Assembly (NCBI GenBank): GCA_964609695.1
Contig: CAZSSP010000002.1
Location: 124,001-188,000 of the forward strand
Direction of reading: 5' to 3'
DNA length: 64,000 nt
Origin: JAGNHS01 sp964609695
Lineage (GTDB): Bacteria; Bdellovibrionota; UBA2428
Made by a program: the position numbers and the translations under genes. Of the stretch, positions 52,426-62,150 are shown piece by piece (within the stretch, counting starts at the first letter, position 1; each line of letters starts with the position of its first letter). The notes beneath the pieces are model-generated. The model saw only the letters and a program-made list of their open reading frames with translations, was not told where the DNA came from and did not search any database.

Positions 52426-53164
52426 ATTCGCATTAGCACTTAAAGCCCACGGTGCTTGGTCTCAGTATGTAGCGCACGCAGAAACGTCTATGGTGCTTTT
52501 AAATGAATCGCAAGAAGCCTTTTGTTTAGACATTCCTTCAGAATCTTTTCGTCAAAAATTAAAGAATTCAGAAGACTATGTTTGGGTTTTCATCGCACAA
52601 ATTATTCGTGAAGATGAAGAAGTTTGGTTTGGTTTTTCCTCCCCTCAGGAAAGACTAATATTTGAACAGCTTAAAGAAATTCCTGGTATTGGTCCTAAAA
52701 CAACAGCCTCTCTCATCGGAGGCTTGGGATTATCCTCGCTTCGTCAATTATTGTTAGGAGAAAATCCAGCTCTATTTAAAGTGGCGGGAGTGGGTCCCAA
52801 AACCATGTTGAAAGTGGCGCAGGGATTGCAAAACGATAAAGATCGTTATCTTAAACTTTTGAGTCATGAGCGTAGCAGCGCATCGCCAAGTAATTCCAAT
52901 AAAAAAATTAAGGACAGCGACGATCAAAACCTTTCAGAGCCCAAAAATATTGAAGACTATGAGGACAACTCAGTGTCTCTTTCTTCTGCCGTTATAAAAG
53001 CTATGGAGCGTTTGGGTTTGCGACTTGAAGAAGTTCTTGAGCTTTACAAAGAAATTTTAAAAGAAAAAAATCTCGCTCATGTTTCTGAGGCAGAGATGAT
53101 TAAACTTCTCATTCAACAATGGGGTCTTTGGCGTTCGCGATCTCGCGGAGAATTAAATCGATGA
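52403..53164 (+). CDS. ruvA: Holliday junction DNA helicase subunit RuvA
   Basis: A 253-residue RuvA: an OB-fold N-terminus (about 1-70), then two helix-hairpin-helix motifs (LKEIPGIGPKTTASLI and LFKVAGVGPKTMLKVAQ) that grip the junction. The acidic, flexible linker (NLSEPKNIEDYEDNS) is longer than the 200-residue E. coli protein's, giving extra length; domain III (about 190-253) contacts RuvB. It overlaps ruvC at its start and ruvB at its stop (ATGA). Confidence 0.95.
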   Translation: MSGKLGPKFALALKAHGAWSQYVAHAETSMVLLNESQEAFCLDIPSESFRQKLKNSEDYVWVFIAQIIREDEEVWFGFSSPQERLIFEQLKEIPGIGPKTTASLIGGLGLSSLRQLLLGENPALFKVAGVGPKTMLKVAQGLQNDKDRYLKLLSHERSSASPSNSNKKIKDSDDQNLSEPKNIEDYEDNSVSLSSAVIKAMERLGLRLEEVLELYKEILKEKNLAHVSEAEMIKLLIQQWGLWRSRSRGELNR

Positions 53165-54252
53165 GTAAAATTCGAAATAAGCTTCCTCTTGAAGAAATGC
53201 AAAAAGAAGTCTCTCATCAGCAGCAAGAAAATTTGCTCCGACCTAAAATTCTTCAAGATTATGTTGGTCAAAGAGCTGTCACCTCCCGTTTAGAAGTTTT
53301 TATGAAAGCGGCCAAGGGGCGGGGTGGAGTTTTGGATCATGTTTTACTGTCTGGGCCTCCGGGTTTGGGTAAAACGACTTTGGCTCATATCGTGGCCCAT
53401 GAGATGAAGGGTCAGCTTCACATGACTTCAGGTCCGACTCTTGCGCGCCCCATGGATTTGCTGTCATTGCTCAGTAATATTCAGCGAGGTGATGTTTTAT
53501 TTATCGATGAGATACATCGCTTGAGCACACATGTTGAAGAAGCCTTGTATCCCGCTATGGAAGATTTTCAAATTCAAGTGATTTTAGGTGAAGGTGCCAG
53601 CGCGCAAGCTGTGACTTTGCCCGTTCAACCTTTCACATTAGTGGGTGCCACGACTCAAGCTGGAAAATTAACAGGACCTTTGCGCGATCGTTTTGGTATT
53701 CATCTCAACTTAGATTTTTATGAGTTGGCCGATATGGAAAAAATTCTCACTCGTTCGGCAGGTCTTTTGGGAATTGATTTAGATGCAAAAGCTCTTGCGG
53801 CCGTGGCCAAGAGATCTCGTGGAACACCAAGAATCGCCAATCGTTTGCTCTCACGCGTGAGAGATTTTGTAGAAGTGGTCGATGCGAAGTCTGAAGGTCT
53901 GTCAGAGTCCGCACAAATTATGGTGGCCAAAGCGGCACAGGCTCGCGATCAAAGTGAGGCGGTTCAAGCGGCATTAGATTTTCTTGAAGTCGACGAAAAA
54001 GGACTCCAGCCTTTAGATAGAGCTTATTTAAAAGTTTTAATCGAAAATTTTAATGGTGGACCTGCAGGTGTCGAAGCTTTGGCGGCCTCCTTGAGTGAAG
54101 ATAGGCGCACTTTAGAAGAAATCGTAGAACCTTTCCTTTTAAAGGAAGCTTTAATCGTAAGAACGCCTCGCGGGCGACAGGCTTGTGCTAAGGGTTACGA
54201 GCACTTAGGTTTCTTGGCTCCAAAAGAAATTCAGACTGAAATTCCATTATAA
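53161..54252 (+). CDS. ruvB: Holliday junction branch-migration ATPase RuvB
   Basis: A 363-residue AAA+ motor: Walker A SGPPGLGKTTLAHIV, Walker B LFIDEIHRL, sensor 1 in LVGATTQAGKL, and arginine finger region GPLRDRFGI. The C-terminal winged helix is present (RTPRGRQACAKGYEHLG). The ATG at 53161 is chosen because it gives an ATGA overlap with ruvA and has GGAGA 9 nt upstream; an upstream ATG at 53119 would add 14 residues absent from the family. Confidence 0.97.
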   Translation: MSKIRNKLPLEEMQKEVSHQQQENLLRPKILQDYVGQRAVTSRLEVFMKAAKGRGGVLDHVLLSGPPGLGKTTLAHIVAHEMKGQLHMTSGPTLARPMDLLSLLSNIQRGDVLFIDEIHRLSTHVEEALYPAMEDFQIQVILGEGASAQAVTLPVQPFTLVGATTQAGKLTGPLRDRFGIHLNLDFYELADMEKILTRSAGLLGIDLDAKALAAVAKRSRGTPRIANRLLSRVRDFVEVVDAKSEGLSESAQIMVAKAAQARDQSEAVQAALDFLEVDEKGLQPLDRAYLKVLIENFNGGPAGVEALAASLSEDRRTLEEIVEPFLLKEALIVRTPRGRQACAKGYEHLGFLAPKEIQTEIPL

Positions 54253-54366
54253 AATCAAAATCTTGTGTTTAATTTGCAACATGGTCAAAAGTCCGTGTGC
54301 CTTTAATTTGAGAGGACAATTGGCCGCAGGTTAGGATGAATAAAGTAAGGGATTCAAAAAAAACAA

Positions 54367-55365
54367 ATGCTAAGGGATGCTGCGGCCTATACAATCGAAC
54401 AGGAAATTGGGTCGAAAGCTGATACTAAGCAATTGTCTGTGCAAGGTTACGGACTCCACAGCGGGTCTCTCAATACTTTGGCCGTCATACGATCGACTTC
54501 AAAAAAATCTTGGTTAGAGTTTGTAGCCAAAGTGGAAAAAGCCCTTTTTCGCGCTCCCGCTGAATGGACACGTTTGAGTGGAACCACTCGCTCTACGGCC
54601 TTAGTTCTTCGCGGGAATACAAAGTTGAGATTTGAACTTAGAACGATTGAACATTTTATGGCTGCTGCTTTTGTCTATGATTTGCAAGGTTTTCAAGTTT
54701 CCGTTGAAAGCGATCATATGGAGCATGGAATTTTGGAAGTGCCTATTTTGGATGGGTCTTCTAAAGAGTGGCATTGCTTAAGATCTTTTGAGAGTCGAGT
54801 GATTCCAGAAAAAAGAGCTGTTTGGATTGCAGTAAAAGATTTTCTTTTAGAAGACGGCTCTAAAAAAGTTCGTATTGAGAAAATGCAATCTAATCATCAT
54901 TCGCATTATCACTGTAAGGTCGATTTTGGACCTTCTTGGAAGCAAGAAAAGTCGTTTAGCATAGATTGGTTAAATCCAATGGCCGCTCGTGAGATCTTTG
55001 ATAAAGAGATTGCTCCTGCCCGAACCTTCGGCTTTAAACATGAATTAGAAGAATTAGTCAGGCGCGGTCTAATCAAGGGCGCCTCACTTGAAAATGCTCT
55101 ACTCTTAGATGATAACAAAGTGGTCAACACGAGCGGTTTTCGAGTGCCTCAAGAATTGGCAGCCCATAAGTTGCTCGACGGTATTGGAGATTTTGCTCTT
55201 TTGGGTAAACCTCTAATAGGTAGTGTTCATCTCGATCAAGCGGGTCACTACTTGCATTTAAGAGCCTTGGACGAGGCTGTCCGTCAGGGAGCCATAAGGC
55301 CTGCCTTTTTGAATAGCGCTGGTGAACTTTTTGTTGACGACAGCGCAAATGAATTTAAGTCTTGA
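54367..55365 (+). CDS. lpxC: UDP-3-O-acyl-N-acetylglucosamine deacetylase LpxC
   Basis: Catalyses the committed deacetylation of lipid A synthesis. Zn ligands fit H96 (in RTIEHFMAA), H267 and D271 (AHKLLDGIGDFALLG), with E95 as base and H294 (QAGHYLHL) as acid. The LHSG-type substrate segment is GYGLHSGSLN. The length (332 aa) is near the E. coli 305. The gene follows ruvB by 114 nt and its end overlaps the sensor kinase gene by 17 nt. It confirms an LPS-bearing outer membrane. Confidence 0.94.
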   Translation: MLRDAAAYTIEQEIGSKADTKQLSVQGYGLHSGSLNTLAVIRSTSKKSWLEFVAKVEKALFRAPAEWTRLSGTTRSTALVLRGNTKLRFELRTIEHFMAAAFVYDLQGFQVSVESDHMEHGILEVPILDGSSKEWHCLRSFESRVIPEKRAVWIAVKDFLLEDGSKKVRIEKMQSNHHSHYHCKVDFGPSWKQEKSFSIDWLNPMAAREIFDKEIAPARTFGFKHELEELVRRGLIKGASLENALLLDDNKVVNTSGFRVPQELAAHKLLDGIGDFALLGKPLIGSVHLDQAGHYLHLRALDEAVRQGAIRPAFLNSAGELFVDDSANEFKS

Positions 55366-57610
55366 AGAAAAAAAGAAACGAAAACGTGAAATCCGTGTAG
55401 CGGTTTTGATCGCTATTGTTTTCGTCATCAGTGTTATTTCTCAAACCCTTTTGCGTGAGCGTGATAGCGGCTATGGTTTTTTTCAAAGCTTAGTTTATTT
55501 TGCTTTTTTGCATCTCAACGTGATTTTGATCATGTTGTTAGTATTCCTAGTTTCTAGAAATCTTATCAAAGGTTACCTCGATAGAAGAAGTGGCAAGTTA
55601 GGGAGTAGTTTGCGATGGAAAATGGTGACATCCCTTGTGGGTTTTTCGCTTTTACCTTCCATTTTACTTTTCGTGGGTAGCACTTCAGTCATACGACAAG
55701 GATTTGATCAGTGGTTTGGAGGGCAGGTGGCAGGTGTATTATCCGATGCGCAGGCCGTTGTTCAACTTCACTATGAAGACATTGAATCGGACTTAAATTT
55801 TTATTCTGGAAGTTTAGCCCGAGAGACCGCACACAAAAGCTCAGTCAATGAAGAGTGGATAGTCTCACAAGTTCAACACTATCCACTTTATGCTTTGGAG
55901 TTTTATTCAAGCACACTTGAACCTCCTCTTAAGGCTGTGGGAGAAGGTGTTGACGTCAATGAAGTTCCGCGAGCTTCTTTGGAATCCTTAAGTAGAGCTT
56001 TTGAGGGTGAAAATTTTAAATTAATTAGAAGAATTGGATTCCGAGATTTGGTTCAACAATTTGTTCCAATTCATATGAGTGGGCGTGTGCAAGTTTTGGT
56101 TTTAAGCCAGAGTGTTCCTTTGGCTATGAAAACGCGGATGAACGAATTAGAAAGTGCCTTTGCTTCTTATCAACAAACCCGAAAAATTAAAAACACCCTC
56201 AAACTCAATTACACTTTAATTTTGCTCACATTGTTTTTGCTCACTATGTTTGTAGTGTCTTGGTTTGGGCTTTATGTCACAAAACAAGTGACCGATCCCG
56301 TAGCGGATTTGATGAAAGCCACAGAAGCTTTTCGAGTGGGTGATTGGGATTATCGAATTCCCTTGGCACTTCAAGCTACGAAAACCCAAAGCCAAGCGCC
56401 TGATTTAGAAGTTCTAAAAGCGGCCTTCAATTTGATGGGTGAAGAAGTGGCTCGTCGTGGACAAAAACTTGAATCCGCCAATGAAAGACTCATGAGCTTA
56501 GTCAAAGAGCTTGAAGAGCGTGAGCGCTATTTGGAAACTTTGCTCTCCAGTATTCGCCGAGGAGTTGTGGTTCTTGATTCTCAAAGAATCATTCAAAGAA
56601 TAAATAAAGAGGCCTTAGGTTTTTCCACCGATCACTATAAAGATAATGATACTGGAACTTTGCTCGGTAAGTCTTGGGATGAAGTTTTTTATGGTTTGTG
56701 TTCTCCGGAAGATTCCAAAGCTTGGTTTGAAGAAATGGAATTTAAAGAGGGTCGCTCGGTCGATCGAATTTTTGAGCTCAGTCGAGGTTTGGGGCGCTCT
56801 TTAACATTATCTTCTGTTAGAGCTACAGGAATTGAACTTTTTGAAGAGAATAAAAAACCCATGGGAACTCTTATAATTTTAGAAGATGTGAGTGACGCTG
56901 CTCGTATGGAGCGATTGGCGGCTTGGCAAGAAGTGGCTCGACGTGTGGCTCATGAAATTAAAAATCCACTCACTCCTGTTCAACTTTCGGCAGATAGAAT
57001 GCAACGTCGTTTGGAGCGCTCACCCGAAACCCATCCTGACACTCCACTTTTTCAGGAATGCATTGGCCAAATTCAAAAGCAAGTTCGAGTGATTCGAGAT
57101 CTTGTTAGGGAATTTTCTCAATTTGCGAAAATGCCTGAACCTAATTTTTCAAAAGTGAATCTGACTTCATTGCTTGGAGATTTTCTTGAAGATTATCGAT
57201 TCACTCACACTCAATGTCGTTTTGAATATGAAAATCGTGTATCCGGTGATGTTTGGGTCAGGGCCGATCCTGAGCATCTTCGTAGGGTTTTTGTGAACTT
57301 AGCCGACAACGCCATAGACAGCATGCAAGAAGCTAAAGTGGAGTCGCCTCGATTTAAAGTCAGTCTTGACGAACTTCAGACGGGGGAAGCGGGTGTCAAA
57401 ATTTCGTTCGAAGACAATGGTCCTGGTGTGGCTTCTGGTATGCACGATAAAATATTCGACCCTTATATGACCTCAAAAGCTGCTGGTTTAGGCTTGGGTT
57501 TGCCTATTGTTCGACGCATTGCCATGGAACATCGCGGGCGAGTGCGCTGCGAAGAAGTGCCATTTGGTCTATTTGTCCTTGAACTTCCTCGCCACGTCGT
57601 AGATGCTTAA
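55349..57610 (+). CDS. NtrY-type membrane sensor histidine kinase
   Basis: Layout: about three to four N-terminal transmembrane helices with a periplasmic loop (about 1-310), HAMP (about 320-390, VTDPVADLMKATEAFRVGDW), a PAS domain (about 400-520), HisKA with His535 in VAHEIKNPLTPVQ, and HATPase with NLADNAIDSM, DNGPGV and GLGLPIVRRI. This is the NtrY form. The ATG at 55349 is preferred over a GTG at 55322. It is followed 5 nt later by its NtrX-type response regulator and likely phosphorylates that. Signal unknown. Confidence 0.92.
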   Translation: MNLSLEEKKKRKREIRVAVLIAIVFVISVISQTLLRERDSGYGFFQSLVYFAFLHLNVILIMLLVFLVSRNLIKGYLDRRSGKLGSSLRWKMVTSLVGFSLLPSILLFVGSTSVIRQGFDQWFGGQVAGVLSDAQAVVQLHYEDIESDLNFYSGSLARETAHKSSVNEEWIVSQVQHYPLYALEFYSSTLEPPLKAVGEGVDVNEVPRASLESLSRAFEGENFKLIRRIGFRDLVQQFVPIHMSGRVQVLVLSQSVPLAMKTRMNELESAFASYQQTRKIKNTLKLNYTLILLTLFLLTMFVVSWFGLYVTKQVTDPVADLMKATEAFRVGDWDYRIPLALQATKTQSQAPDLEVLKAAFNLMGEEVARRGQKLESANERLMSLVKELEERERYLETLLSSIRRGVVVLDSQRIIQRINKEALGFSTDHYKDNDTGTLLGKSWDEVFYGLCSPEDSKAWFEEMEFKEGRSVDRIFELSRGLGRSLTLSSVRATGIELFEENKKPMGTLIILEDVSDAARMERLAAWQEVARRVAHEIKNPLTPVQLSADRMQRRLERSPETHPDTPLFQECIGQIQKQVRVIRDLVREFSQFAKMPEPNFSKVNLTSLLGDFLEDYRFTHTQCRFEYENRVSGDVWVRADPEHLRRVFVNLADNAIDSMQEAKVESPRFKVSLDELQTGEAGVKISFEDNGPGVASGMHDKIFDPYMTSKAAGLGLGLPIVRRIAMEHRGRVRCEEVPFGLFVLELPRHVVDA

Positions 57611-57615
57611 GAGAT

Positions 57616-59013
57616 ATGAACTTTAGTGTGCTCATTGTCGATGACGAAATCGATATTCAGAGTTCCTTGTCGTTTGCATTAAAGGACGAGGGATATGAGG
57701 TTTATACGGCATCACTTCCCAAAGAAGCCAAAGCCATTCTTCGAGAGAAAACCATTGATGTTGCTCTTTATGATGTTTGGTTTCCGGAAGGCGATGGGCT
57801 TGAGCTCCTTAAAAGCACTCGCGATGAATTTCCACAAATTATTCCCGTGATGATGTCGGGGCATGGAAATATTGAATTAGCTATTAAAGCCATTCGTATG
57901 GGCGCTTATGATTTTTTAGAAAAGCCCCTAGAGCTCGATAAAGTATTATTAGTTTTGAAAAATGCTCTTGAGACTAAAAGACTCAAGGAAGAGAACCAAA
58001 GACTGTCTAATCAAATTTTGTATAAAGCAAAATTGATAGGCGAGTCTTCGGCTGTTGGAACTTTGAAGACCGCTCTTTATAAAGCAGCCTTAGCCAATAG
58101 CCCTATTATGTTGGTGGGTGAAAATGGAACAGGTAAGGAGCTTTGCGCTCGCTTACTTCACCAGCTCAGTTCTCGTCGCGAAGCCTCTTATCATGTTCTC
58201 AATTGTGGGGCTTTTGCAAAAGATCAAATTGAAATCGAACTTTTTGGAAGTGAAAAAACTGTGGGCACAAATAAACCACAAAGAAAAATTGGATTATTAG
58301 AGCAGTCTCATGGTGGAACTTTGTTTTTAGATGAAATTACTTTTCTCCCAGAAGCTCTTCAAAATAAATTAGCTCAAACAATAAAAGATAAAAAATTCTC
58401 AAGAATAGGTTCTGAGCATGTACAGCCCTTAGATGTAAAATTAGTGACTGGTTCGAGGAAGAATATTTCTTCTTTAGTGAAGGAATCTAGATTTTCTGCG
58501 GATTTGTATTACTTGCTAAGTGTGATTTCTATACCCATTCCTTCTTTGAGTGAACGTTTGGAAGATTTGACTCCTTTAATAGATCATTTTCTAGAAAATT
58601 TATCTCATGATTATGCTCATAAGAAACCAGTGATTAGTGATGAGCTTATGACATGGATGAAAACTTATGAATGGCCTGGAAACGTTCGAGAATTAAAAAA
58701 TCTACTTGAGCGTATCGTTATTATGAATCCAGATAGAGAAGTTTTAACTCTTTCGGATCTTCCAGAAGAACTTCAAAATTTAAGTTCTCAACCTATAAGA
58801 GAAGCTCATTTTGAAGATTTTAGAGATCCGGGTGGATCCTTGCGGCAATTAAGAGCGCAGTTTGAGAAAAGTGTTCTATCGCGAAGACTCGAAAAATTAA
58901 GTGGCAATGTGACTAAGACGGCTGAGTCGCTGGGTTTAGAGCGAGCTCATTTGCATCGTAAACTTAAACAATACGGCATTCAGGCTCATCGTGGAGAAGA
59001 TACGAACACGTGA
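57616..59013 (+). CDS. NtrX-type response regulator with degenerate sigma-54 AAA+ domain
   Basis: Receiver domain (about 1-120) with phospho-acceptor Asp53 (ALYDVWFPEGDGL) and Lys103; AAA+ domain (about 140-370) with Walker A GENGTGKE at 168-175 and Walker B TLFLDE at 235-240; Fis-type helix-turn-helix at the end (NVTKTAESLGLERAHLHRKL). The GAFTGA loop that contacts sigma-54 is absent: after ELFGSEK the sequence reads TVGTNKP. The arginine-finger stretch FRxDLYYRL reads FSADLYYLL, lacking both arginines. It probably binds DNA, but may not activate sigma-54. The pyrF start overlaps its stop (GTGA). Confidence 0.92.
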   Translation: MNFSVLIVDDEIDIQSSLSFALKDEGYEVYTASLPKEAKAILREKTIDVALYDVWFPEGDGLELLKSTRDEFPQIIPVMMSGHGNIELAIKAIRMGAYDFLEKPLELDKVLLVLKNALETKRLKEENQRLSNQILYKAKLIGESSAVGTLKTALYKAALANSPIMLVGENGTGKELCARLLHQLSSRREASYHVLNCGAFAKDQIEIELFGSEKTVGTNKPQRKIGLLEQSHGGTLFLDEITFLPEALQNKLAQTIKDKKFSRIGSEHVQPLDVKLVTGSRKNISSLVKESRFSADLYYLLSVISIPIPSLSERLEDLTPLIDHFLENLSHDYAHKKPVISDELMTWMKTYEWPGNVRELKNLLERIVIMNPDREVLTLSDLPEELQNLSSQPIREAHFEDFRDPGGSLRQLRAQFEKSVLSRRLEKLSGNVTKTAESLGLERAHLHRKLKQYGIQAHRGEDTNT

Positions 59014-59696
59014 AAACTCAGTCCCGATTGTGTGTTGCCTTAGATCTAGAAAATAAAAATGATTGCTTTGCTTTGATTGATAAAATTCAAGCTTTGCCTA
59101 TTGTGGTCAAAATTGGTTTGCGATTACTTCCCTATTTTACTGAAGCTGACTGGAAAAAAATTAGAGATAAAAAATTAGAGTTTTTTTTAGACGCTAAACT
59201 TCACGATATACCCACTCAAGTGGAATCGTCTGTGAAGGCTTGGTGTGATTTGGGGGCTAGCTTTTTAACTCTTCATTTAAGTGGCGGAAGAAAAATGCTC
59301 GAATTAGCCTCTCGCGCTCGTGAAGGCTCATCTTTGAGACTTTTGGGAGTGAGTGTTCTCACATCATTATCTGAAAAAGATATTGAAGAACTTAATTTTG
59401 GACAAAATTCTCAGGAAGTTGTGTCTCGTTGGGCAAAAATTGCTTTTGAAAGTGGAGTCGATAGTTTTGTTTCTTCTGTGGCTGAAGTTCCGGCTATTCG
59501 AGCTCTTAATGTTTCTGCTTATTGTTGTTGTCCAGGAATTAGAATGCCTGGAGAGGCCGTTCATAGCGATCAAAATCGAAGCTATGAAGTTCAAGAAGCC
59601 GTAGCTCAAGGCGTGAATCTCCTAGTGGTTGGTAGAAGTGTAATAAAAGCTAAAGACCCTCGCGCTCAAATTGAAAAGATTATTTCTTTTCTTTAA
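59010..59696 (+). CDS. pyrF: Orotidine 5'-phosphate decarboxylase
   Basis: A 228-residue TIM-barrel enzyme, the last step of UMP synthesis. CVALDLENK at the start, the catalytic FLDAKLHDIPTQV (Asp-x-Lys-x-x-Asp), and VVGRSVIKAKDP (phosphate-binding) are the landmarks. The start is GTG, overlapping the regulator's stop (GTGA), so it is translated with it; its 3' end overlaps the convergent sulfatase gene by 17 nt. Housekeeping enzyme in an unexpected operon position after a two-component pair. Confidence 0.94.
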   Translation: MKTQSRLCVALDLENKNDCFALIDKIQALPIVVKIGLRLLPYFTEADWKKIRDKKLEFFLDAKLHDIPTQVESSVKAWCDLGASFLTLHLSGGRKMLELASRAREGSSLRLLGVSVLTSLSEKDIEELNFGQNSQEVVSRWAKIAFESGVDSFVSSVAEVPAIRALNVSAYCCCPGIRMPGEAVHSDQNRSYEVQEAVAQGVNLLVVGRSVIKAKDPRAQIEKIISFL

Positions 59697-61587
59697 CTTC
59701 AACTTCGTGATTTTTGAGCCCACCTCTTTTGAATAAAAGCGAAGCTCCTTGATAATATGAAATCGTTTTGATGGCTAAAGCTTCTCTAAGTGAGGCTGAT
59801 GGAATAGGTTCTCGTGAATCTTGTCCTCTTATATATTGATAGGAATTGATCTTCTTTTGCGGACTTAAAATTATAATTCCTTTGGGAGTTAAATATCCAA
59901 GTCGCTGATAGGTGCCAATAAAAGCATGTTCGTGGTCGGAATTAATATTTCTATAAATGCTTTGACCAAAAAATGAACTTTCATAAGTCCAATTGAGAAT
60001 ATCAAGAATAGTAGGAACAATGTCTAACTGGCTGGTCATTTTCGAGTGAACAGCGGGTTTGATAATGCTTGGAGCGTAAAACCAAGCAGGAATTTCATAA
60101 CCAGTTGGCGGAAGGTCAACGTGTCCTGCACTCGTAGCGCAGTGATCGGCTACTATGACAAATAAAGTATTTTTAAACCAAGGTTTTTGCTTGGCGCTTT
60201 GTAAAAATTCATGGATGGCGTAATCCGTATATTTTACGGCGCCTTCACGACTTTTCCCTGAGGGGATATCTATAAATCCGTTAGGATAATTATAGGGCCG
60301 ATGATTTGTGGTGGTCATAACAAAACTGAAAAAAGGTTTTTTAGCTTTGTAAGATTTGTCGGATTCTTTGAGGGTTTTATTAAATAAATCTTGATCGCTT
60401 ACACCCCAAGCCGTGGCAAAGGTTTGTTCTTTGTCTTTGAATTGTCCTCGGTCGACTATGTCGAAATCATTATTCCCATAGTAATAATTCATGTTATCAA
60501 AGTAGCCGTAGCCACCATAAATAAATTTGGTGTCGTAACCTCTTTTTTTAAAGACGTGTCCTACTGTGAGTAAATTTTCATTTTTCGGTCTTTTCACAAT
60601 CGATCGTCCAGGTGTGGGCGGAAGAGATAATGTGAGGGCTTCCATGCCTCGATCGGTTCTTGTTCCAGTGGCAAATAGATTGTTTAGAAAAAGGCTTTCT
60701 TTTGTGAGTTTATCCAAATGGGGAGTGATTCCATCTTTGTTGCCGTTAACACCAATAAATTTTGCACTTAAACTTTCTACAGCAATTAAGATCACGTTGT
60801 AACGTTTTTCTGGTCCATGATTTATAGTTCTATGGAGCGCGGGATGTTCTTTGGTGGCGATCATCTCCGTGCCTGGAATTTGTTTGAAGTATTTTTCTAC
60901 CTCAGACCATACAATTTTTTCTGGAATGCTTCGGTAGGGATGGTCGAAATCAATTTCATTGTTCCAGAAGGCGGAAAATAAGCTATAGACACCGTTTTTT
61001 GAGAGCTCGTAATTGTAGCGATTTTGCGCTTCTAAACCATCATAGGGCCAAAGCAAATAAACGACTGTGGCCGCTAGCAAGCTCCAGAGCCAATTGAGAA
61101 TGGGACTCATTTGAATGGGGCCGTATTTTCGTCTCCTGACGTAAGTGTTGATTAAAGTGAGAACTAGAGCTGCAGACCCAATACCAATAAAAATCTTTTT
61201 CATAGGAAAAGATTCAATGATGTTGTTGATGACCTCTGTAGTGTAAATTAAATAATCAACGGCAATAAAGTTGAATCTCGTTTTATATTCATTCCAGAAG
61301 AGAGCTTCTCCAACTACGCTAAAGCAAAGTATTGAGCAGAATATAAAACTCCCAATAAACTGAACGGGTTTAATTCTTCTAATAAAATTGGGGATAAATA
61401 TTGTCAGAGTGGAGCAGGCAAAATAAACAAAAACAGCAGCTGCAAAATCCATTAAGAAACCAAAACCAAGAGCAGAAAATAGAGGGGTTGCAGCTCTGTC
61501 GAAGTCGTTCCAGCTGAAAAGCATTATTCCTAGACGAACTAAAAATGAAACTACAAAAAAACAGCTAATCTCGGCGCTAAAATACAT
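59680..61587 (-). CDS. LTA-synthase-family membrane sulfatase (phosphoglycerol-transferase-like)
   Basis: Five N-terminal transmembrane helices (about 1-185) followed by an extracytoplasmic alkaline-phosphatase-fold domain. VILIAVESLSAKFIG gives the first metal Glu, TRTDRGMEAL the catalytic Thr region, and VIVADHCATSAGHVDLP the later metal ligands. In Gram-positives such enzymes make lipoteichoic acid; Gram-negative relatives transfer phosphoglycerol or phosphoethanolamine to glycans. Its own promoter has TATTAT 7 nt before ATG. Substrate unknown. The 3' end overlaps pyrF. Confidence 0.92.
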   Translation of the reverse strand: MYFSAEISCFFVVSFLVRLGIMLFSWNDFDRAATPLFSALGFGFLMDFAAAVFVYFACSTLTIFIPNFIRRIKPVQFIGSFIFCSILCFSVVGEALFWNEYKTRFNFIAVDYLIYTTEVINNIIESFPMKKIFIGIGSAALVLTLINTYVRRRKYGPIQMSPILNWLWSLLAATVVYLLWPYDGLEAQNRYNYELSKNGVYSLFSAFWNNEIDFDHPYRSIPEKIVWSEVEKYFKQIPGTEMIATKEHPALHRTINHGPEKRYNVILIAVESLSAKFIGVNGNKDGITPHLDKLTKESLFLNNLFATGTRTDRGMEALTLSLPPTPGRSIVKRPKNENLLTVGHVFKKRGYDTKFIYGGYGYFDNMNYYYGNNDFDIVDRGQFKDKEQTFATAWGVSDQDLFNKTLKESDKSYKAKKPFFSFVMTTTNHRPYNYPNGFIDIPSGKSREGAVKYTDYAIHEFLQSAKQKPWFKNTLFVIVADHCATSAGHVDLPPTGYEIPAWFYAPSIIKPAVHSKMTSQLDIVPTILDILNWTYESSFFGQSIYRNINSDHEHAFIGTYQRLGYLTPKGIIILSPQKKINSYQYIRGQDSREPIPSASLREALAIKTISYYQGASLLFKRGGLKNHEVEVKEKK

Positions 61588-61594
61588 GGGAAAG

Positions 61595-61626
61595 ATAATA
61601 GCATAGGGCTTAAAGCTTGAAAGCCC
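61595..61626. promoter_or_regulatory. Divergent control region with inverted repeat between the sulfatase and yajQ genes
   Basis: On the minus strand TATTAT (61600-61595) ends 7 nt before the sulfatase ATG. GGGCTT (61606-61611) and AAGCCC (61621-61626) form an inverted repeat around AAGCTT, in the -35 region of that promoter and upstream of yajQ, so it may be an operator shared by both. Confidence 0.4.
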
Positions 61627-61651
61627 TGTCTAAGTGTTTTATCTCTCTGAT

Positions 61652-62149
61652 ATGCCTTCATTTGATATTAGTTCCGAAGTGAACATGCAGTCGATTGACG
61701 ATGCCATTAATCAAACGCTTAAAGAAATTATCAATCGCTTTGATTTTAAGGGCATCAAGGTTGAAATTGTTTTAGATCAAAAAGAAAAAACAATTAAAAT
61801 TAGTTCTACTGAAGCTTATAAACTAGAAGCCATTCAAGAAGCTTTTAATAAGCGTCTTGTGAAGCGTGGCGTGTCTGTGTTGGCTCTAGAGTATGGTCCC
61901 GAAGAAAAGGCCAGCGGTTCTGGCGCTAGAATTGTGGCCAAAGTGGCCGCTGGTATTGAAAAAGAAAAAGCTAAAGAAATTGTCGGCATCATTAAAGCCG
62001 AAGGAAAAAAAGTCCAAGCTCAAATTCACGACGACAAGGTTAAAGTTATGGGGAAAAGTCGTGATGATCTTCAGGATTGTATAGCACTGATAAAATCAAA
62101 AGAGGGTAAAATTGGTATTCCTCTTCAATTCGGAAATTTTAGAGAGTGA
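61652..62149 (+). CDS. yajQ: YajQ-family cyclic-di-GMP-binding protein
   Basis: A 165-residue protein of the exact YajQ size and start (MPSFDISSEVNMQSIDDA), with IINRFDFKGIK, SSTEAYKLEAIQEAF and SKEGKIGIPLQFGNFR. It has two ferredoxin-like domains. YajQ proteins bind nucleic acid or cyclic-di-GMP and act with transcription regulators. An ATG 18 nt upstream is rejected as it adds six residues not found in the family. Confidence 0.95.
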   Translation: MPSFDISSEVNMQSIDDAINQTLKEIINRFDFKGIKVEIVLDQKEKTIKISSTEAYKLEAIQEAFNKRLVKRGVSVLALEYGPEEKASGSGARIVAKVAAGIEKEKAKEIVGIIKAEGKKVQAQIHDDKVKVMGKSRDDLQDCIALIKSKEGKIGIPLQFGNFRE

Positions 62150-62150
62150 T

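Noticed and set aside
59680..61587. Lipoteichoic acid synthase as sign of a Gram-positive organism
   Set aside because: LpxC, TolC and outer-membrane-type lipoproteins nearby show a Gram-negative envelope, and LTA-synthase-like proteins occur widely in Gram-negatives.
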